This document shows positions 24,653-33,003 of a stretch of DNA of 64,000 nt, piece by piece (within the stretch, counting starts at the first letter, position 1; every line of letters begins with the position of its first letter). The stretch comes from CBDDFQ01 sp965227035. GTDB taxonomy: Bacteria > Pseudomonadota > Gammaproteobacteria > Burkholderiales > Burkholderiaceae_C. Below the pieces are notes generated by a model that saw only the letters and a program-made list of their open reading frames with translations, made no database searches and was not told the DNA's origin. The position numbers were made by a program, and so were the translations under genes. Location: assembly GCA_965227035.1 (NCBI GenBank), contig OZ245724.1, positions 992,001 through 1,056,000 of the forward strand. The letters run 5' to 3'.

Positions 24653-26077
24653 ATGACACAGACAAACTCATCCGCTCAAGCATCCGGAAATAAATCCACC
24701 CGCATCGAAAAAGACACTTTCGGGCCCATCGAAGTCCCGTCGGACAAGTTGTGGGGGGCGCAGACTCAACGCTCGCTTCAGAATTTCGACATTTCCGGCG
24801 AGCATCAACCGGTCGAAATCATCAAGGCGCTCGCGCAGGTGAAGCGATCTTCGGCCATCGTGAACCATGCGCTCAAGTTGCAGGATGAAAAGAAAACGAA
24901 AGCCATTGTCGAAGCAGCCGACGAGGTGATCGCCGGCAAGCACCCCGACGAATTTCCGCTGGTGGTCTGGCAGACCGGATCCGGCACCCAGACCAACATG
25001 AACGTCAACGAAGTGCTGGCCAATCGGGCGAGCGAAATTCTGGGTGGAGAGCGCGGCGAGTCGCGGATCGTTCATCCGAACGACGACGTGAACCGCAGTC
25101 AATCGTCGAACGATGTGTTCCCGACGGCCATGCATGTGGCGGCAGTCGAATCGATCACGCACCGGCTTCTGCCTGCCATCGACAAACTCAAAAACACACT
25201 CGCCAAAAAGTCGAAAGACTTCGACGGTATCGTGAAGATCGGGCGCACCCATTTGCAGGACGCGACGCCGCTGACCTTGGGTCAGGAGTTCTCGGGTTAC
25301 GTCGCACAACTTGAGCATGGCGCCACACACATTCGTGCTGCACTGCCGCATTTGTGCGAACTGGCGCTTGGCGGCACTGCAGTGGGAACCGGCTTGAACG
25401 CGCCGAAAGGCTACGCGGAACAGGTAGCCGCCGAGCTAGCAAAGCTCACCGGCCTGCCATTCGTCACGGCGCCAAACAAGTTCGAATCGATGGCATCTGT
25501 CGACGCCATGGTGCACGCGCACGGCGCTCTCAAGACGCTGGCCGCTTCGATGATGAAAATCGCCAACGATGTGCGTTGGCTCGCAAGCGGCCCACGCAGC
25601 GGCATCGGCGAGCTGTCGATTCCCGAGAACGAACCCGGCTCGTCGATCATGCCAGGCAAGGTCAACCCCACCCAGAGCGAAGCGGTCACGATGCTGGCTG
25701 CGCAGGTGTTCGGCAACGATGTCGCGATCAACTTCGGCGGCGCTTCCGGCAACTTCGAGCTGAACGTGTTCCGCCCGATGGTGGCGCACAACTTCCTTCA
25801 GAGCGTTCGGCTTCTGGCGGACGGCATTCGCAGCTTCAACGACAACTGCGCGGTGGGCATCGAGCCGAATCTGGAGCGCATTGGCGAGCTGGTCGACCGC
25901 TCGCTGATGCTGGTGACCGCGCTCAATACTCACATCGGCTACGACAAGGCCGCGCAGATTGCCAAGAAGGCGCACAAAGAGGGAACCAGCTTGCGGGAAT
26001 CGGCGCTGGCCACCGGTTTCGTGACTGCAGCGCAGTTCGACGAGTGGGTTGTGCCGGGCAATATGGTGGGCCGATAG
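24653..26077 (+). CDS. fumC: Fumarate hydratase, class II
   Basis: Heat-stable, iron-free homotetrameric fumarase of 474 residues. It shows SGTQTNMNVNEVLANRA, KIGRTHLQDATPLTLGQE with the catalytic His region, and the superfamily signature GSSIMPGKVNPTQ near residues 325-337. I chose the ATG at 24653, giving a short Ser/Thr-rich leader before the fumarase domain. Having both classes in head-to-head arrangement suggests switching between iron-rich and iron-poor or oxidative conditions, as known in enterobacteria. Confidence 0.96.
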   Translation: MTQTNSSAQASGNKSTRIEKDTFGPIEVPSDKLWGAQTQRSLQNFDISGEHQPVEIIKALAQVKRSSAIVNHALKLQDEKKTKAIVEAADEVIAGKHPDEFPLVVWQTGSGTQTNMNVNEVLANRASEILGGERGESRIVHPNDDVNRSQSSNDVFPTAMHVAAVESITHRLLPAIDKLKNTLAKKSKDFDGIVKIGRTHLQDATPLTLGQEFSGYVAQLEHGATHIRAALPHLCELALGGTAVGTGLNAPKGYAEQVAAELAKLTGLPFVTAPNKFESMASVDAMVHAHGALKTLAASMMKIANDVRWLASGPRSGIGELSIPENEPGSSIMPGKVNPTQSEAVTMLAAQVFGNDVAINFGGASGNFELNVFRPMVAHNFLQSVRLLADGIRSFNDNCAVGIEPNLERIGELVDRSLMLVTALNTHIGYDKAAQIAKKAHKEGTSLRESALATGFVTAAQFDEWVVPGNMVGR

Positions 26078-26204
26078 GCGTGCGAAGGGCCTCAAGTCGG
26101 TGGCTTCAAGTCAGTGGGCTGTAAGTGCCGCCCGCCACATTACGCCCAAGCCTCCGGAGCCCTGCAGCCGGCGGCGTTAAGCTAATAAATCCAGGAGACA
26201 AAAA

Positions 26205-28211
26205 ATGAGCACCCCGACCACATCCAGCAATGCCATGGAATCGTTGTTGATCGAGAACCGCGTGTTCTCGCCACCGGAAGACTTCGTCAAGGCAGCCAAC
26301 GTATCCGGAATGAAAGGCTATGACGCCCTTTGCGCCGAAGCCGACAAGGATTTCGAAGGTTTCTGGGCGCGTCTGGCACGCGAGAACGTGGTCTGGACCA
26401 AGCCCTTCACCCGCACTCTGGACGAGTCGAACGCACCGTTCTACAAATGGTTCGACGACGGCCAGCTCAACGCATCGGCCAACTGCCTGGACAAGCACAT
26501 CGGAACGCCGACCGAAAACAAGGTCGCGATCATCTTCGAGGCCGACGACGGAACGTCTACAAAAATCACCTACAAGGAATTGCTCGCACGCGTGAGCCAG
26601 TTCGCCAATGCGCTCAAGTCGCAAGGCATCGCGAAGGGCGACCGAGTCATCATCTACATGCCGATGACTGTCGAAGGCGTCATTGCCATGCAGGCCTGTG
26701 CACGCATCGGCGCGACGCACAGCGTGGTGTTCGGCGGCTTCTCGGCCAAGGCGCTGCAGGAGCGGATCATCGACGCGGGCGCAGTGGCCGTTATTACCGC
26801 GAACTACCAGATGCGCGGTGGCAAGGAACTACCGCTCAAAGCCATCGTCGACGACGGCATCGCGCTGGGCGGCTGCGAGTCGATCAAGAGCGTTCTTGTT
26901 TACGAACGCACCAAAACCAGCTGCAACATGGTGGCCGGTCGTGACCATACATTCGACGAAGCCCTCAAGGGCCAGAGCACCGAATGCGCGCCGGTGCCGG
27001 TGGATGCAGAGCACCCGCTGTTTATTTTGTACACGTCGGGATCGACCGGCAAACCCAAGGGCGTGCAGCACGCCACGGGTGGCTATCTGTTGTGGGCCAA
27101 GCTCACGATGGACTGGACTTTCGATCTGAAGCCCACCGATATTTTCTGGTGCACCGCAGACATCGGATGGATCACAGGCCACACCTACGTGACCTACGGA
27201 CCTCTCGCCGCAGGTGCCACGCAAGTGGTGTTCGAAGGCGTGCCGACCTTCCCGAATGCAGGCCGTTTCTGGCAGATCATCGAGCGTCACAAGGTCACGA
27301 TTTTCTACACCGCGCCCACGGCTATCCGCTCGCTCATCAAGGCATCGGAAGCCGACGACAAGGTGCACCCGAAGTCATCCGATCTGACCAGCCTGCGTAT
27401 CCTCGGATCGGTGGGCGAGCCTATCAATCCGGAAGCATGGATGTGGTACTACCGAAATGTCGGCGGCGAAAAATGCCCGATCGTCGACACCTTCTGGCAA
27501 ACGGAAACCGGTGGCCATGTGATCACGCCGTTGCCTGGTGCCACACCTCTGGTTCCCGGCTCCTGCACCTTGCCGCTGCCCGGCATCATGGCTGCGATCG
27601 TCGATGAAGTCGGTGCCGATATCCCGAACGGATCGGGTGGCATGCTGGTTATCAAGCGCCCGTGGCCTTCCATGATCCGCACCATCTGGAACGATCCCGA
27701 ACGATTCAAGAAAAGCTATTTCCCTCCCGAGATGGGCGGCAAGATTTATCTGGCCGGCGACGGCGCGGTGCGCAGCGCAGATCGCGGCTATTTCCGGATC
27801 ACAGGTCGTATCGACGACGTGCTGAACGTCTCGGGTCATCGTCTGGGCACCATGGAAATCGAATCGGCGCTGGTATCCAAAACCGATCTGGTTGCCGAGG
27901 CTGCAGTGGTGGGCCGTCCCGATGATGTAACGGGCGAAGCAGTCTGCGCATTCGTGGTACTGAAGCGCTCACGCCCCACCGGCGAAGAGGCGAAGAAGAT
28001 CGCGGCCGAGCTTCGCGCATGGGTTGCCAAGGAAATCGGGCCTATCGCGAAACCGAAAGATATTAGATTTGGTGACAATTTGCCCAAGACCCGAAGCGGC
28101 AAAATCATGCGACGTCTTCTGCGATCCATCGCAAAAGGCGAGGCGATCACGCAGGACACGAGTACGCTCGAAAACCCTGCGATCCTTGATCAGCTTTCCG
28201 AAACCAATTAA
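26205..28211 (+). CDS. acsA: Acetyl-CoA synthetase
   Basis: Converts acetate, ATP and CoA to acetyl-CoA through an acetyl-AMP intermediate. The product is 668 residues, full length. The phosphate-binding YTSGSTGKPKGVQH is near residue 276. The acyl-pocket and adenylate motif DTFWQTETGGHV follows. PKTRSGKIMRRLL near 627-639 holds the catalytic lysine (about 633) that is reversibly acetylated in relatives. AGGAGA lies 10 nt before the ATG. A propionyl-CoA ligase is the main alternative, but length and motifs favour Acs. Confidence 0.94.
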   Translation: MSTPTTSSNAMESLLIENRVFSPPEDFVKAANVSGMKGYDALCAEADKDFEGFWARLARENVVWTKPFTRTLDESNAPFYKWFDDGQLNASANCLDKHIGTPTENKVAIIFEADDGTSTKITYKELLARVSQFANALKSQGIAKGDRVIIYMPMTVEGVIAMQACARIGATHSVVFGGFSAKALQERIIDAGAVAVITANYQMRGGKELPLKAIVDDGIALGGCESIKSVLVYERTKTSCNMVAGRDHTFDEALKGQSTECAPVPVDAEHPLFILYTSGSTGKPKGVQHATGGYLLWAKLTMDWTFDLKPTDIFWCTADIGWITGHTYVTYGPLAAGATQVVFEGVPTFPNAGRFWQIIERHKVTIFYTAPTAIRSLIKASEADDKVHPKSSDLTSLRILGSVGEPINPEAWMWYYRNVGGEKCPIVDTFWQTETGGHVITPLPGATPLVPGSCTLPLPGIMAAIVDEVGADIPNGSGGMLVIKRPWPSMIRTIWNDPERFKKSYFPPEMGGKIYLAGDGAVRSADRGYFRITGRIDDVLNVSGHRLGTMEIESALVSKTDLVAEAAVVGRPDDVTGEAVCAFVVLKRSRPTGEEAKKIAAELRAWVAKEIGPIAKPKDIRFGDNLPKTRSGKIMRRLLRSIAKGEAITQDTSTLENPAILDQLSETN

Positions 28212-28217
28212 GGCCGC

Positions 28218-28232
28218 GAGGCCGGAGGCCTC
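28218..28232 (+). promoter_or_regulatory. Hairpin containing the ribosome-binding site of the LapA-like gene
   Basis: GAGGCC (28218-28223) gga GGCCTC (28227-28232) is a perfect 6-bp GC-rich stem. The Shine-Dalgarno GGAGG (28224-28228) spans the loop and the start of the 3' arm, and the ATG is at 28236. Folding would partly hide the ribosome-binding site, which may make translation depend on ribosomes finishing acsA 7 nt upstream. Confidence 0.45.
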
Positions 28233-28235
28233 TTT

Positions 28236-28679
28236 ATGCATTACCGAACCATTGCCGTACTCATCGTGCTGCTGCTCATCGCGGCGCTTGCTGCCTTGAA
28301 TTTGTCCACGCTCATGACGCCCACGGTGATATCGCTCGGGTTCATGACATGGGAGGCACCGCTCGCGCTGGTTCTGCTGGGGCTTTGTGGCGTTCTGGTT
28401 GCGATTTTGATCGCGTACATCTTCTACATGCAGGGTGGTCTGCTTCTGGAAACCCGCCGTCACACCAAGGAAATGCAGACCCAGCGCGAACTGGCCGACA
28501 AGGCTGAAGCATCGCGCTTCACCGAGTTGCGCCAGTACCTCGAAGCCGAACATCAGCGCACCCTCGCGCAAATTGCCGATGTGAAGACGACTGTGTTGTC
28601 GCGTATGGAGCAATCGGACAACGCTACCGCTGCGTATGTGGGTGAGCTCGACGACCGCATGCAGCGACGCGTTCCCTGA
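28236..28679 (+). CDS. LapA-like small inner-membrane protein with coiled coil
   Basis: A 147-residue protein with two hydrophobic segments (about residues 5-22 and 38-64) joined by a short loop with ISLGFMTWEAPLALVL. A charged helical region with coiled-coil character runs from about 75 to 130. The two-helix start fits the LapA/DUF1049 domain, whose enterobacterial member helps control LpxC and lipopolysaccharide assembly. The LapB partner is not in the window, so the role here is unproven. It lies between acsA and pabBC on one strand with short gaps. Confidence 0.7.
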   Translation: MHYRTIAVLIVLLLIAALAALNLSTLMTPTVISLGFMTWEAPLALVLLGLCGVLVAILIAYIFYMQGGLLLETRRHTKEMQTQRELADKAEASRFTELRQYLEAEHQRTLAQIADVKTTVLSRMEQSDNATAAYVGELDDRMQRRVP

Positions 28680-28691
28680 TCTGCATTCAGC

Positions 28692-30479
28692 GTGACGGTT
28701 TCGGTACTGATCGATTTTTCTGCAGCGACGACTAACAGCACTCGCCAGCACTGGTCCGCTTCCAATCCGTCCGAGGTGCTCGTTGCGAAATTTGTCGACG
28801 AGGTAAAGGCACTGATCGACGCCGCATGGCAGGCGTCGATCAACGGCAAGCATTGCGTGATGTTTCTTCGGTACGAAGCGGCATCGGCATTCGATCAGGC
28901 TTTCACGACGAAGACAGGTGACGGCCCGCTCGCCTGGGCTGCCATATTCGATCGAGTCGATAACAACTGGCCGGCGCTGGATAGGGCGTCAAGCTATGCG
29001 CCAATGCGTTGGACCAGCGATCAGACTCGCGAGAGTTTCGATTCGCGCATCGCGAAAATTCATTCGGCAATCGAGGCGGGTGACACCTACCAGATCAACT
29101 ACACCGATGCTGTGAGCAGCGCGTTCGAGGGCGATCCTCGCGCCTTGTTCGAGGCATTGCATCGTGCGCAGCCGCAAAGCTATTCCGCGTTCATCGACAC
29201 CGGCGAAGAGCAGATTTTGTCGGTATCTCCGGAATTGTTTTTCGACTGGCGAGTCGTCGACGGCGAACATCGAATCGTGAGTCGCCCGATGAAGGGCACG
29301 GCAACACGTGGAAGTGATGCTGCGGAAGACGAAGCACAGTCGAACTACCTGCGAGAGTCGGTGAAAGAACGTGCCGAGAATCTGATGATCGTCGATCTGA
29401 TTCGGAACGATGTTTCGCGAATCGCCAAACCGTTTTCGGTGAAAGTACCAGCGCTGTTTCAGACGCAGGCCTGGCCCACGGTTTGGCAAATGACATCGGA
29501 CGTTTCTGCCGTGACGCGCGAGGGGACGACCCTCGCCGACGTGATCTCGGCGCTTTTTCCCTGCGGCTCCATTACCGGTGTGCCGAAGGTCCGCGCGATG
29601 CAACTCATCGACGACCTCGAGCCCGCCCCGCGTGGTATCTATTGCGGCGCGATCGGCGTACTCGCACCCGGAGGCTCGGCCACATTCAACGTCGCGATTC
29701 GCACCGTGAACGTTCGCGGCAAAGAAGCGAAATGCGGCATCGGCAGCGGAATCACGATCGATGCGACCGCGCCTGGCGAATGGCAGGAGTGGATCAACAA
29801 GCGTGCGTTCCTCGACCGCGCCGCAATGCCATTCGATTTGCTGCAAACCCTGAGACTTGAAAATGGCGTGTTCGCCGATGCCGCCCTGCACATGGAACGC
29901 ATGGCTCGCGCTGCGGCTCATTTCGGCTACCCATGGAGCAACGACAAGGTGCAAGAGGCTTTGCTGCAGACGGCAACCAGTCATGCAATCGGTGAATGGC
30001 GGGTTCGATTGCTAGGCCATTCGAATGGCGAGGTGACTACCCAGGCGTTCGCGTTTTCATCGGCGCCCATGGAGTCCGCAGTGGTGCGTCTGGCTGCTCG
30101 ATTCATGCCCGAGACCCACAGCGATTTCACTCTGCATAAAACGACTCGTCGCACCCACTACGACCTGTTCGCGCCGACCGAAGCGGGAGTGTTCGATACC
30201 TTGCTCTACAACGCTCGCGACGAACTTACCGAGTTCACCCGAGGGACTGTTGCCATGTTGCTTGATGGCGAGTGGGTGACGCCGCCCTTGAGCTGCGGAT
30301 TGCTCGATGGAGTCGGGCGGGCGAGGGCGCTCGAAACGGGGCGCGTCAAAGAAAAAGTCGTCCGGGTGGACGACTTGTCTCGAGTCGAAGAACTCGTTTT
30401 TCTGAATGGCTTGCGGGGTTGGATTCCTGTCGAGCTAAAGGCCGCCGCGGAACCGGTCACCTCAGGGTCGCTTACTTGA
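28692..30479 (+). CDS. pabBC: Fused aminodeoxychorismate synthase component I / aminodeoxychorismate lyase
   Basis: Folate-pathway enzyme of 595 residues making 4-aminobenzoate from chorismate. Residues 1-360 form a PabB domain: DTYQINYT, SRPMKGTATRG, IVDLIRNDVSRIA, PCGSITGVPKVRAM and IRTVNV...CGIGSGIT are chorismate-enzyme signatures. The rest is a fold-IV PLP lyase (PabC-like): PFDLLQTLRLENG, then LHKTTRRTHYD with the probable PLP lysine, and NARDELTEFTRGTVAM. The start is GTG at 28692. The glutamine amidotransferase partner PabA is not in the window. The 3' end overlaps the convergent cytochrome c gene by 8 nt. Confidence 0.9.
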   Translation: MTVSVLIDFSAATTNSTRQHWSASNPSEVLVAKFVDEVKALIDAAWQASINGKHCVMFLRYEAASAFDQAFTTKTGDGPLAWAAIFDRVDNNWPALDRASSYAPMRWTSDQTRESFDSRIAKIHSAIEAGDTYQINYTDAVSSAFEGDPRALFEALHRAQPQSYSAFIDTGEEQILSVSPELFFDWRVVDGEHRIVSRPMKGTATRGSDAAEDEAQSNYLRESVKERAENLMIVDLIRNDVSRIAKPFSVKVPALFQTQAWPTVWQMTSDVSAVTREGTTLADVISALFPCGSITGVPKVRAMQLIDDLEPAPRGIYCGAIGVLAPGGSATFNVAIRTVNVRGKEAKCGIGSGITIDATAPGEWQEWINKRAFLDRAAMPFDLLQTLRLENGVFADAALHMERMARAAAHFGYPWSNDKVQEALLQTATSHAIGEWRVRLLGHSNGEVTTQAFAFSSAPMESAVVRLAARFMPETHSDFTLHKTTRRTHYDLFAPTEAGVFDTLLYNARDELTEFTRGTVAMLLDGEWVTPPLSCGLLDGVGRARALETGRVKEKVVRVDDLSRVEELVFLNGLRGWIPVELKAAAEPVTSGSLT

Positions 30480-30795
30480 GCGTCAGAACCCAGGCTGCGA
30501 GCTTTTTGGCATCGGCCTCGTTCACCTGCGTATTGGCGGGCATCGGCACCGGACCCCAGACGCCGGCGCCACCCTTCATGATTTTCGCGGCCAGCGTGTC
30601 GACCGCGCCTTTTTGCCCAGCGTACTTGGCGGCGACGTCTTTGTAAGACGGACCGACCAGCTTCTTGTCCACTGCGTGGCAGGACATGCAATTCTTCGAT
30701 GTCGCCAGCGCCAGATCTGCAAACGCTGGTGCGCTGAACGACGCCATGGCCGTGATGGAAGTGGCGGTTACCAGAGTGAACAAGGCGCGATTCAT
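30472..30795 (-). CDS. Periplasmic class I cytochrome c (c551/c552 type)
   Basis: A small monohaem electron carrier of 107 residues with a Sec signal peptide (cleavage near AFA-DL, residue 27). The haem site is CMSCH at residues 36-40, and the distal Met ligand is Met85 in PMPAN. This arrangement is typical of cytochrome c8/c551 carriers that pass electrons between the bc1 complex and terminal oxidases or nitrite reductase. I chose the ATG at 30795, which gives the clean signal peptide. Another ATG 12 codons upstream is possible. Confidence 0.9.
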   Translation of the reverse strand: MNRALFTLVTATSITAMASFSAPAFADLALATSKNCMSCHAVDKKLVGPSYKDVAAKYAGQKGAVDTLAAKIMKGGAGVWGPVPMPANTQVNEADAKKLAAWVLTLK

Positions 30796-30923
30796 CGTTA
30801 ATCCTTTTGGGTTGCGGTAAAGTCGATTCATTGTTGTCGGTTCATTGTAGTGAACGCGTCCTGCGTCATTCGGTGCACACGTAAGACACCTGCATACACT
30901 TTCAGAACATTGGGGGATTCGAC

Positions 30924-31172
30924 ATGTGGTTTCTTGGAATCGGGCTGGTTTTGCTCGTGCTGAAGTACATGGAAATGACGTTCGTCGCAACCTGGTCCTG
31001 GTGGTGGATTGCACTGCCGTTCGTTTTGGCAGCTTGCTGGTGGGCATACGCCGACTGGTCCGGCCTCACGAAGTCTCGCGCCTCCGAAAAAATGGAAGTC
31101 GGCAAACTCAAGCGTTTGAACAAACACCGCAAGGCTCTCGGGCTCGCACCCAAGAAACCTCGCATCAAGTAG
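30924..31172 (+). CDS. Small Trp-rich membrane protein (TIGR04438-like)
   Basis: An 82-residue protein with two membrane segments (about 2-18 and 26-43) unusually rich in tryptophan: seven Trp in the first 46 residues, including TWSWWWIALP and CWWAYADW. The C-terminal half is strongly basic (KLKRLNKHRKALGLAPKKPR) and should face the cytoplasm. This layout matches the small Trp-rich proteins annotated in Burkholderiales; their function is unknown. It lies in a short gap between divergently and convergently placed genes, 129 nt from the cytochrome c start and 31 nt from the ilvD stop. Confidence 0.8.
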   Translation: MWFLGIGLVLLVLKYMEMTFVATWSWWWIALPFVLAACWWAYADWSGLTKSRASEKMEVGKLKRLNKHRKALGLAPKKPRIK

Positions 31173-31203
31173 CTAAACCGGGTACTCCGGCTACTACCGG
31201 AAA

Positions 31204-32898
31204 TCAGTAGTTGTCGAGCACCGCGCCCTTGCTGGCGCTGGCTGCATTGAAAGCGAACTTGGCCTGAACTCCTCGCGTGTAGCGAGGAGCTGGAGCTGTC
31301 CAGGCGCCACGGCGCTTTGCGATTTCCTCGTCCGACACATGCAGCTCGAGCTTCAGCGCATGCGCGTCGATCGTGATCGTGTCGCCTTCATGCACGAATG
31401 CGATCGTGCCGCCTGCTGCGGCTTCAGGCGCAACGTGTCCAACCACCATTCCCCATGTGCCGCCCGAGAAGCGCCCATCGGTGATCAAACCGACGCTTTC
31501 ACCTAGACCTGCGCCGATGAGAGCTCCGGTCGGTGCGAGCATTTCCGGCATGCCGGGGCCGCCCTTGGGACCCAGATAGCGCAGAACCATCACGTCGCCC
31601 GCAACGATCTTGCCGGCCAGAATTGCCGCCAGCGCCGATTGTTCGTCGTCGAACACGCGAGCCGGCCCGGTCATGACCGGGTTCTTCAAACCGGTGATTT
31701 TTGCGACGCAGCCTTCGGGCGACAGATTGCCCTTCAGGATGGCCAGATGGCCTTCGTCGTACATGGGCGCGCTGATCGGGCGAATCACCTTCTGATTCGG
31801 GTTCGGTTCGTCCGGCACGTCCTTCAACACCTCGGCGATCGTTTGGCCGCTGATGGTGATGCAATCGCCGTGCAACAGGCCCGCCTTGAGCAAAATCTTC
31901 ATGACCTGCGGAATGCCGCCGGCTTTGTGAAGATCGACTGCGAGGTATTCGCCCGAGGGCTTCAAGTCGCAGATGACCGGCACTTTCTTGCGGATCGCCT
32001 CGAAGTCGTCGATCGTGAAATCGACTTCTGCCGCGTGTGCAATTGCGAGGAAGTGAAGCACCGCGTTGGTGGAGCCGCCGGTTGCCATGATCACTGCCAC
32101 TGCGTTCTCGATCGCCTTGCGGGTCACGATGTCGCGCGGCTTGATGTCTTTCTTGATCGCTTCGATCAACACCTTGGCCGATTCCTTGGCCGAGTTCTGC
32201 TTCTCGTCGTGCGGGTTCGCCATGGTCGACGAGTAGGGCAGCGAAATGCCCAAAGCTTCGAACGACGAAGACATGGTGTTCGCGGTGTACATGCCGCCGC
32301 AGGAACCGGATCCGGGAACCGCGCGCATTTCGATTTCACGCAGATCGAAGTCGCTCAGATTGCCCGCGGCGTTCTGGCCGACTGCTTCGAACACGCTGAC
32401 GATGTTCAGGTCTTTGCCCTGATAGCGGCCGGGAAGAATCGTGCCGCCGTAAACGTAGATGGCAGGCACGTTGGCCCGCAGCATGCCCATCAGGCCGCCG
32501 GGCATGTTCTTGTCGCATCCGCCGACCACCAGCACGCCGTCCATCCATTGACCTTGCACGCAGGTCTCGATGCAATCGGAAATAACTTCGCGGCTCACCA
32601 GGCTGTACTTCATGCCTTCGGTGCCCATGGCCATGCCGTCGGAAATGGTGGGGGTGCCGAACACCTGCGCATTGCCGCCGGCTTCCTCGATGCCTTCGAT
32701 AGCGGCATCCGCCAGTTTTTGCAGGCCGGAGTTGCAGGGGGTGATGGTGCTGTGGCCATTCGCCACGCCGACCATCGGCTTCTTGAAGTCGCTTTCCTGG
32801 TATCCCATCGCGTAGAACATCGAGCGGTTCGGAGCGCGCGATTTGCCTTCGACGATGTTCTTGCTGCGGCTGTTGATCTGGATCGGTTTGGTTTCCAT
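31204..32898 (-). CDS. ilvD: Dihydroxy-acid dehydratase
   Basis: Iron-sulfur enzyme of valine, leucine and isoleucine synthesis that dehydrates 2,3-dihydroxy acids to 2-oxo acids. The 564-residue product belongs to the shorter form, compared with about 616 in Escherichia coli. Cluster ligand motifs are TITPCNSG, GGCDKNMPGG and PGSGSCGGMYTANTM. The C-terminal half contains GRFSGGTWGMVVGHV. I chose the ATG at 32898, where the conserved sequence begins. A divergent LysR regulator gene starts 104 nt away. Sugar-acid dehydratases of the same family are the main alternative, but the motifs favour IlvD. Confidence 0.92.
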   Translation of the reverse strand: METKPIQINSRSKNIVEGKSRAPNRSMFYAMGYQESDFKKPMVGVANGHSTITPCNSGLQKLADAAIEGIEEAGGNAQVFGTPTISDGMAMGTEGMKYSLVSREVISDCIETCVQGQWMDGVLVVGGCDKNMPGGLMGMLRANVPAIYVYGGTILPGRYQGKDLNIVSVFEAVGQNAAGNLSDFDLREIEMRAVPGSGSCGGMYTANTMSSSFEALGISLPYSSTMANPHDEKQNSAKESAKVLIEAIKKDIKPRDIVTRKAIENAVAVIMATGGSTNAVLHFLAIAHAAEVDFTIDDFEAIRKKVPVICDLKPSGEYLAVDLHKAGGIPQVMKILLKAGLLHGDCITISGQTIAEVLKDVPDEPNPNQKVIRPISAPMYDEGHLAILKGNLSPEGCVAKITGLKNPVMTGPARVFDDEQSALAAILAGKIVAGDVMVLRYLGPKGGPGMPEMLAPTGALIGAGLGESVGLITDGRFSGGTWGMVVGHVAPEAAAGGTIAFVHEGDTITIDAHALKLELHVSDEEIAKRRGAWTAPAPRYTRGVQAKFAFNAASASKGAVLDNY

Positions 32899-32988
32899 GG
32901 GGCGTCTCGTTTTGAGTCTCGTTTTGAAGATTGGGGCAAGTATGCAACGCCCGTCTGATTCTTTCCAATCCATTTTTGGTGTCGATTA

Positions 32989-33003
32989 ATATGCTGGGCA
33001 TAT
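32989..33003. promoter_or_regulatory. Palindrome over the lysR start, candidate LysR-type operator
   Basis: ATATGC tgg GCATAT is a perfect 6-bp dyad overlapping the ATG of the LysR gene (33002-33004), preceded by ATTA. It contains the T-N11-A spacing expected of LysR-type boxes. A regulator bound here would block its own translation-start region and could act on ilvD about 91 nt away. Confidence 0.5.

Noticed and set aside
26085..26125. Possible direct repeat TCAAGTCGGTGG / TCAAGTCAGTGG before acsA
   Set aside because: Only two imperfect copies of about 12 bp. Too short to separate from chance, and no promoter or structure goes with it.
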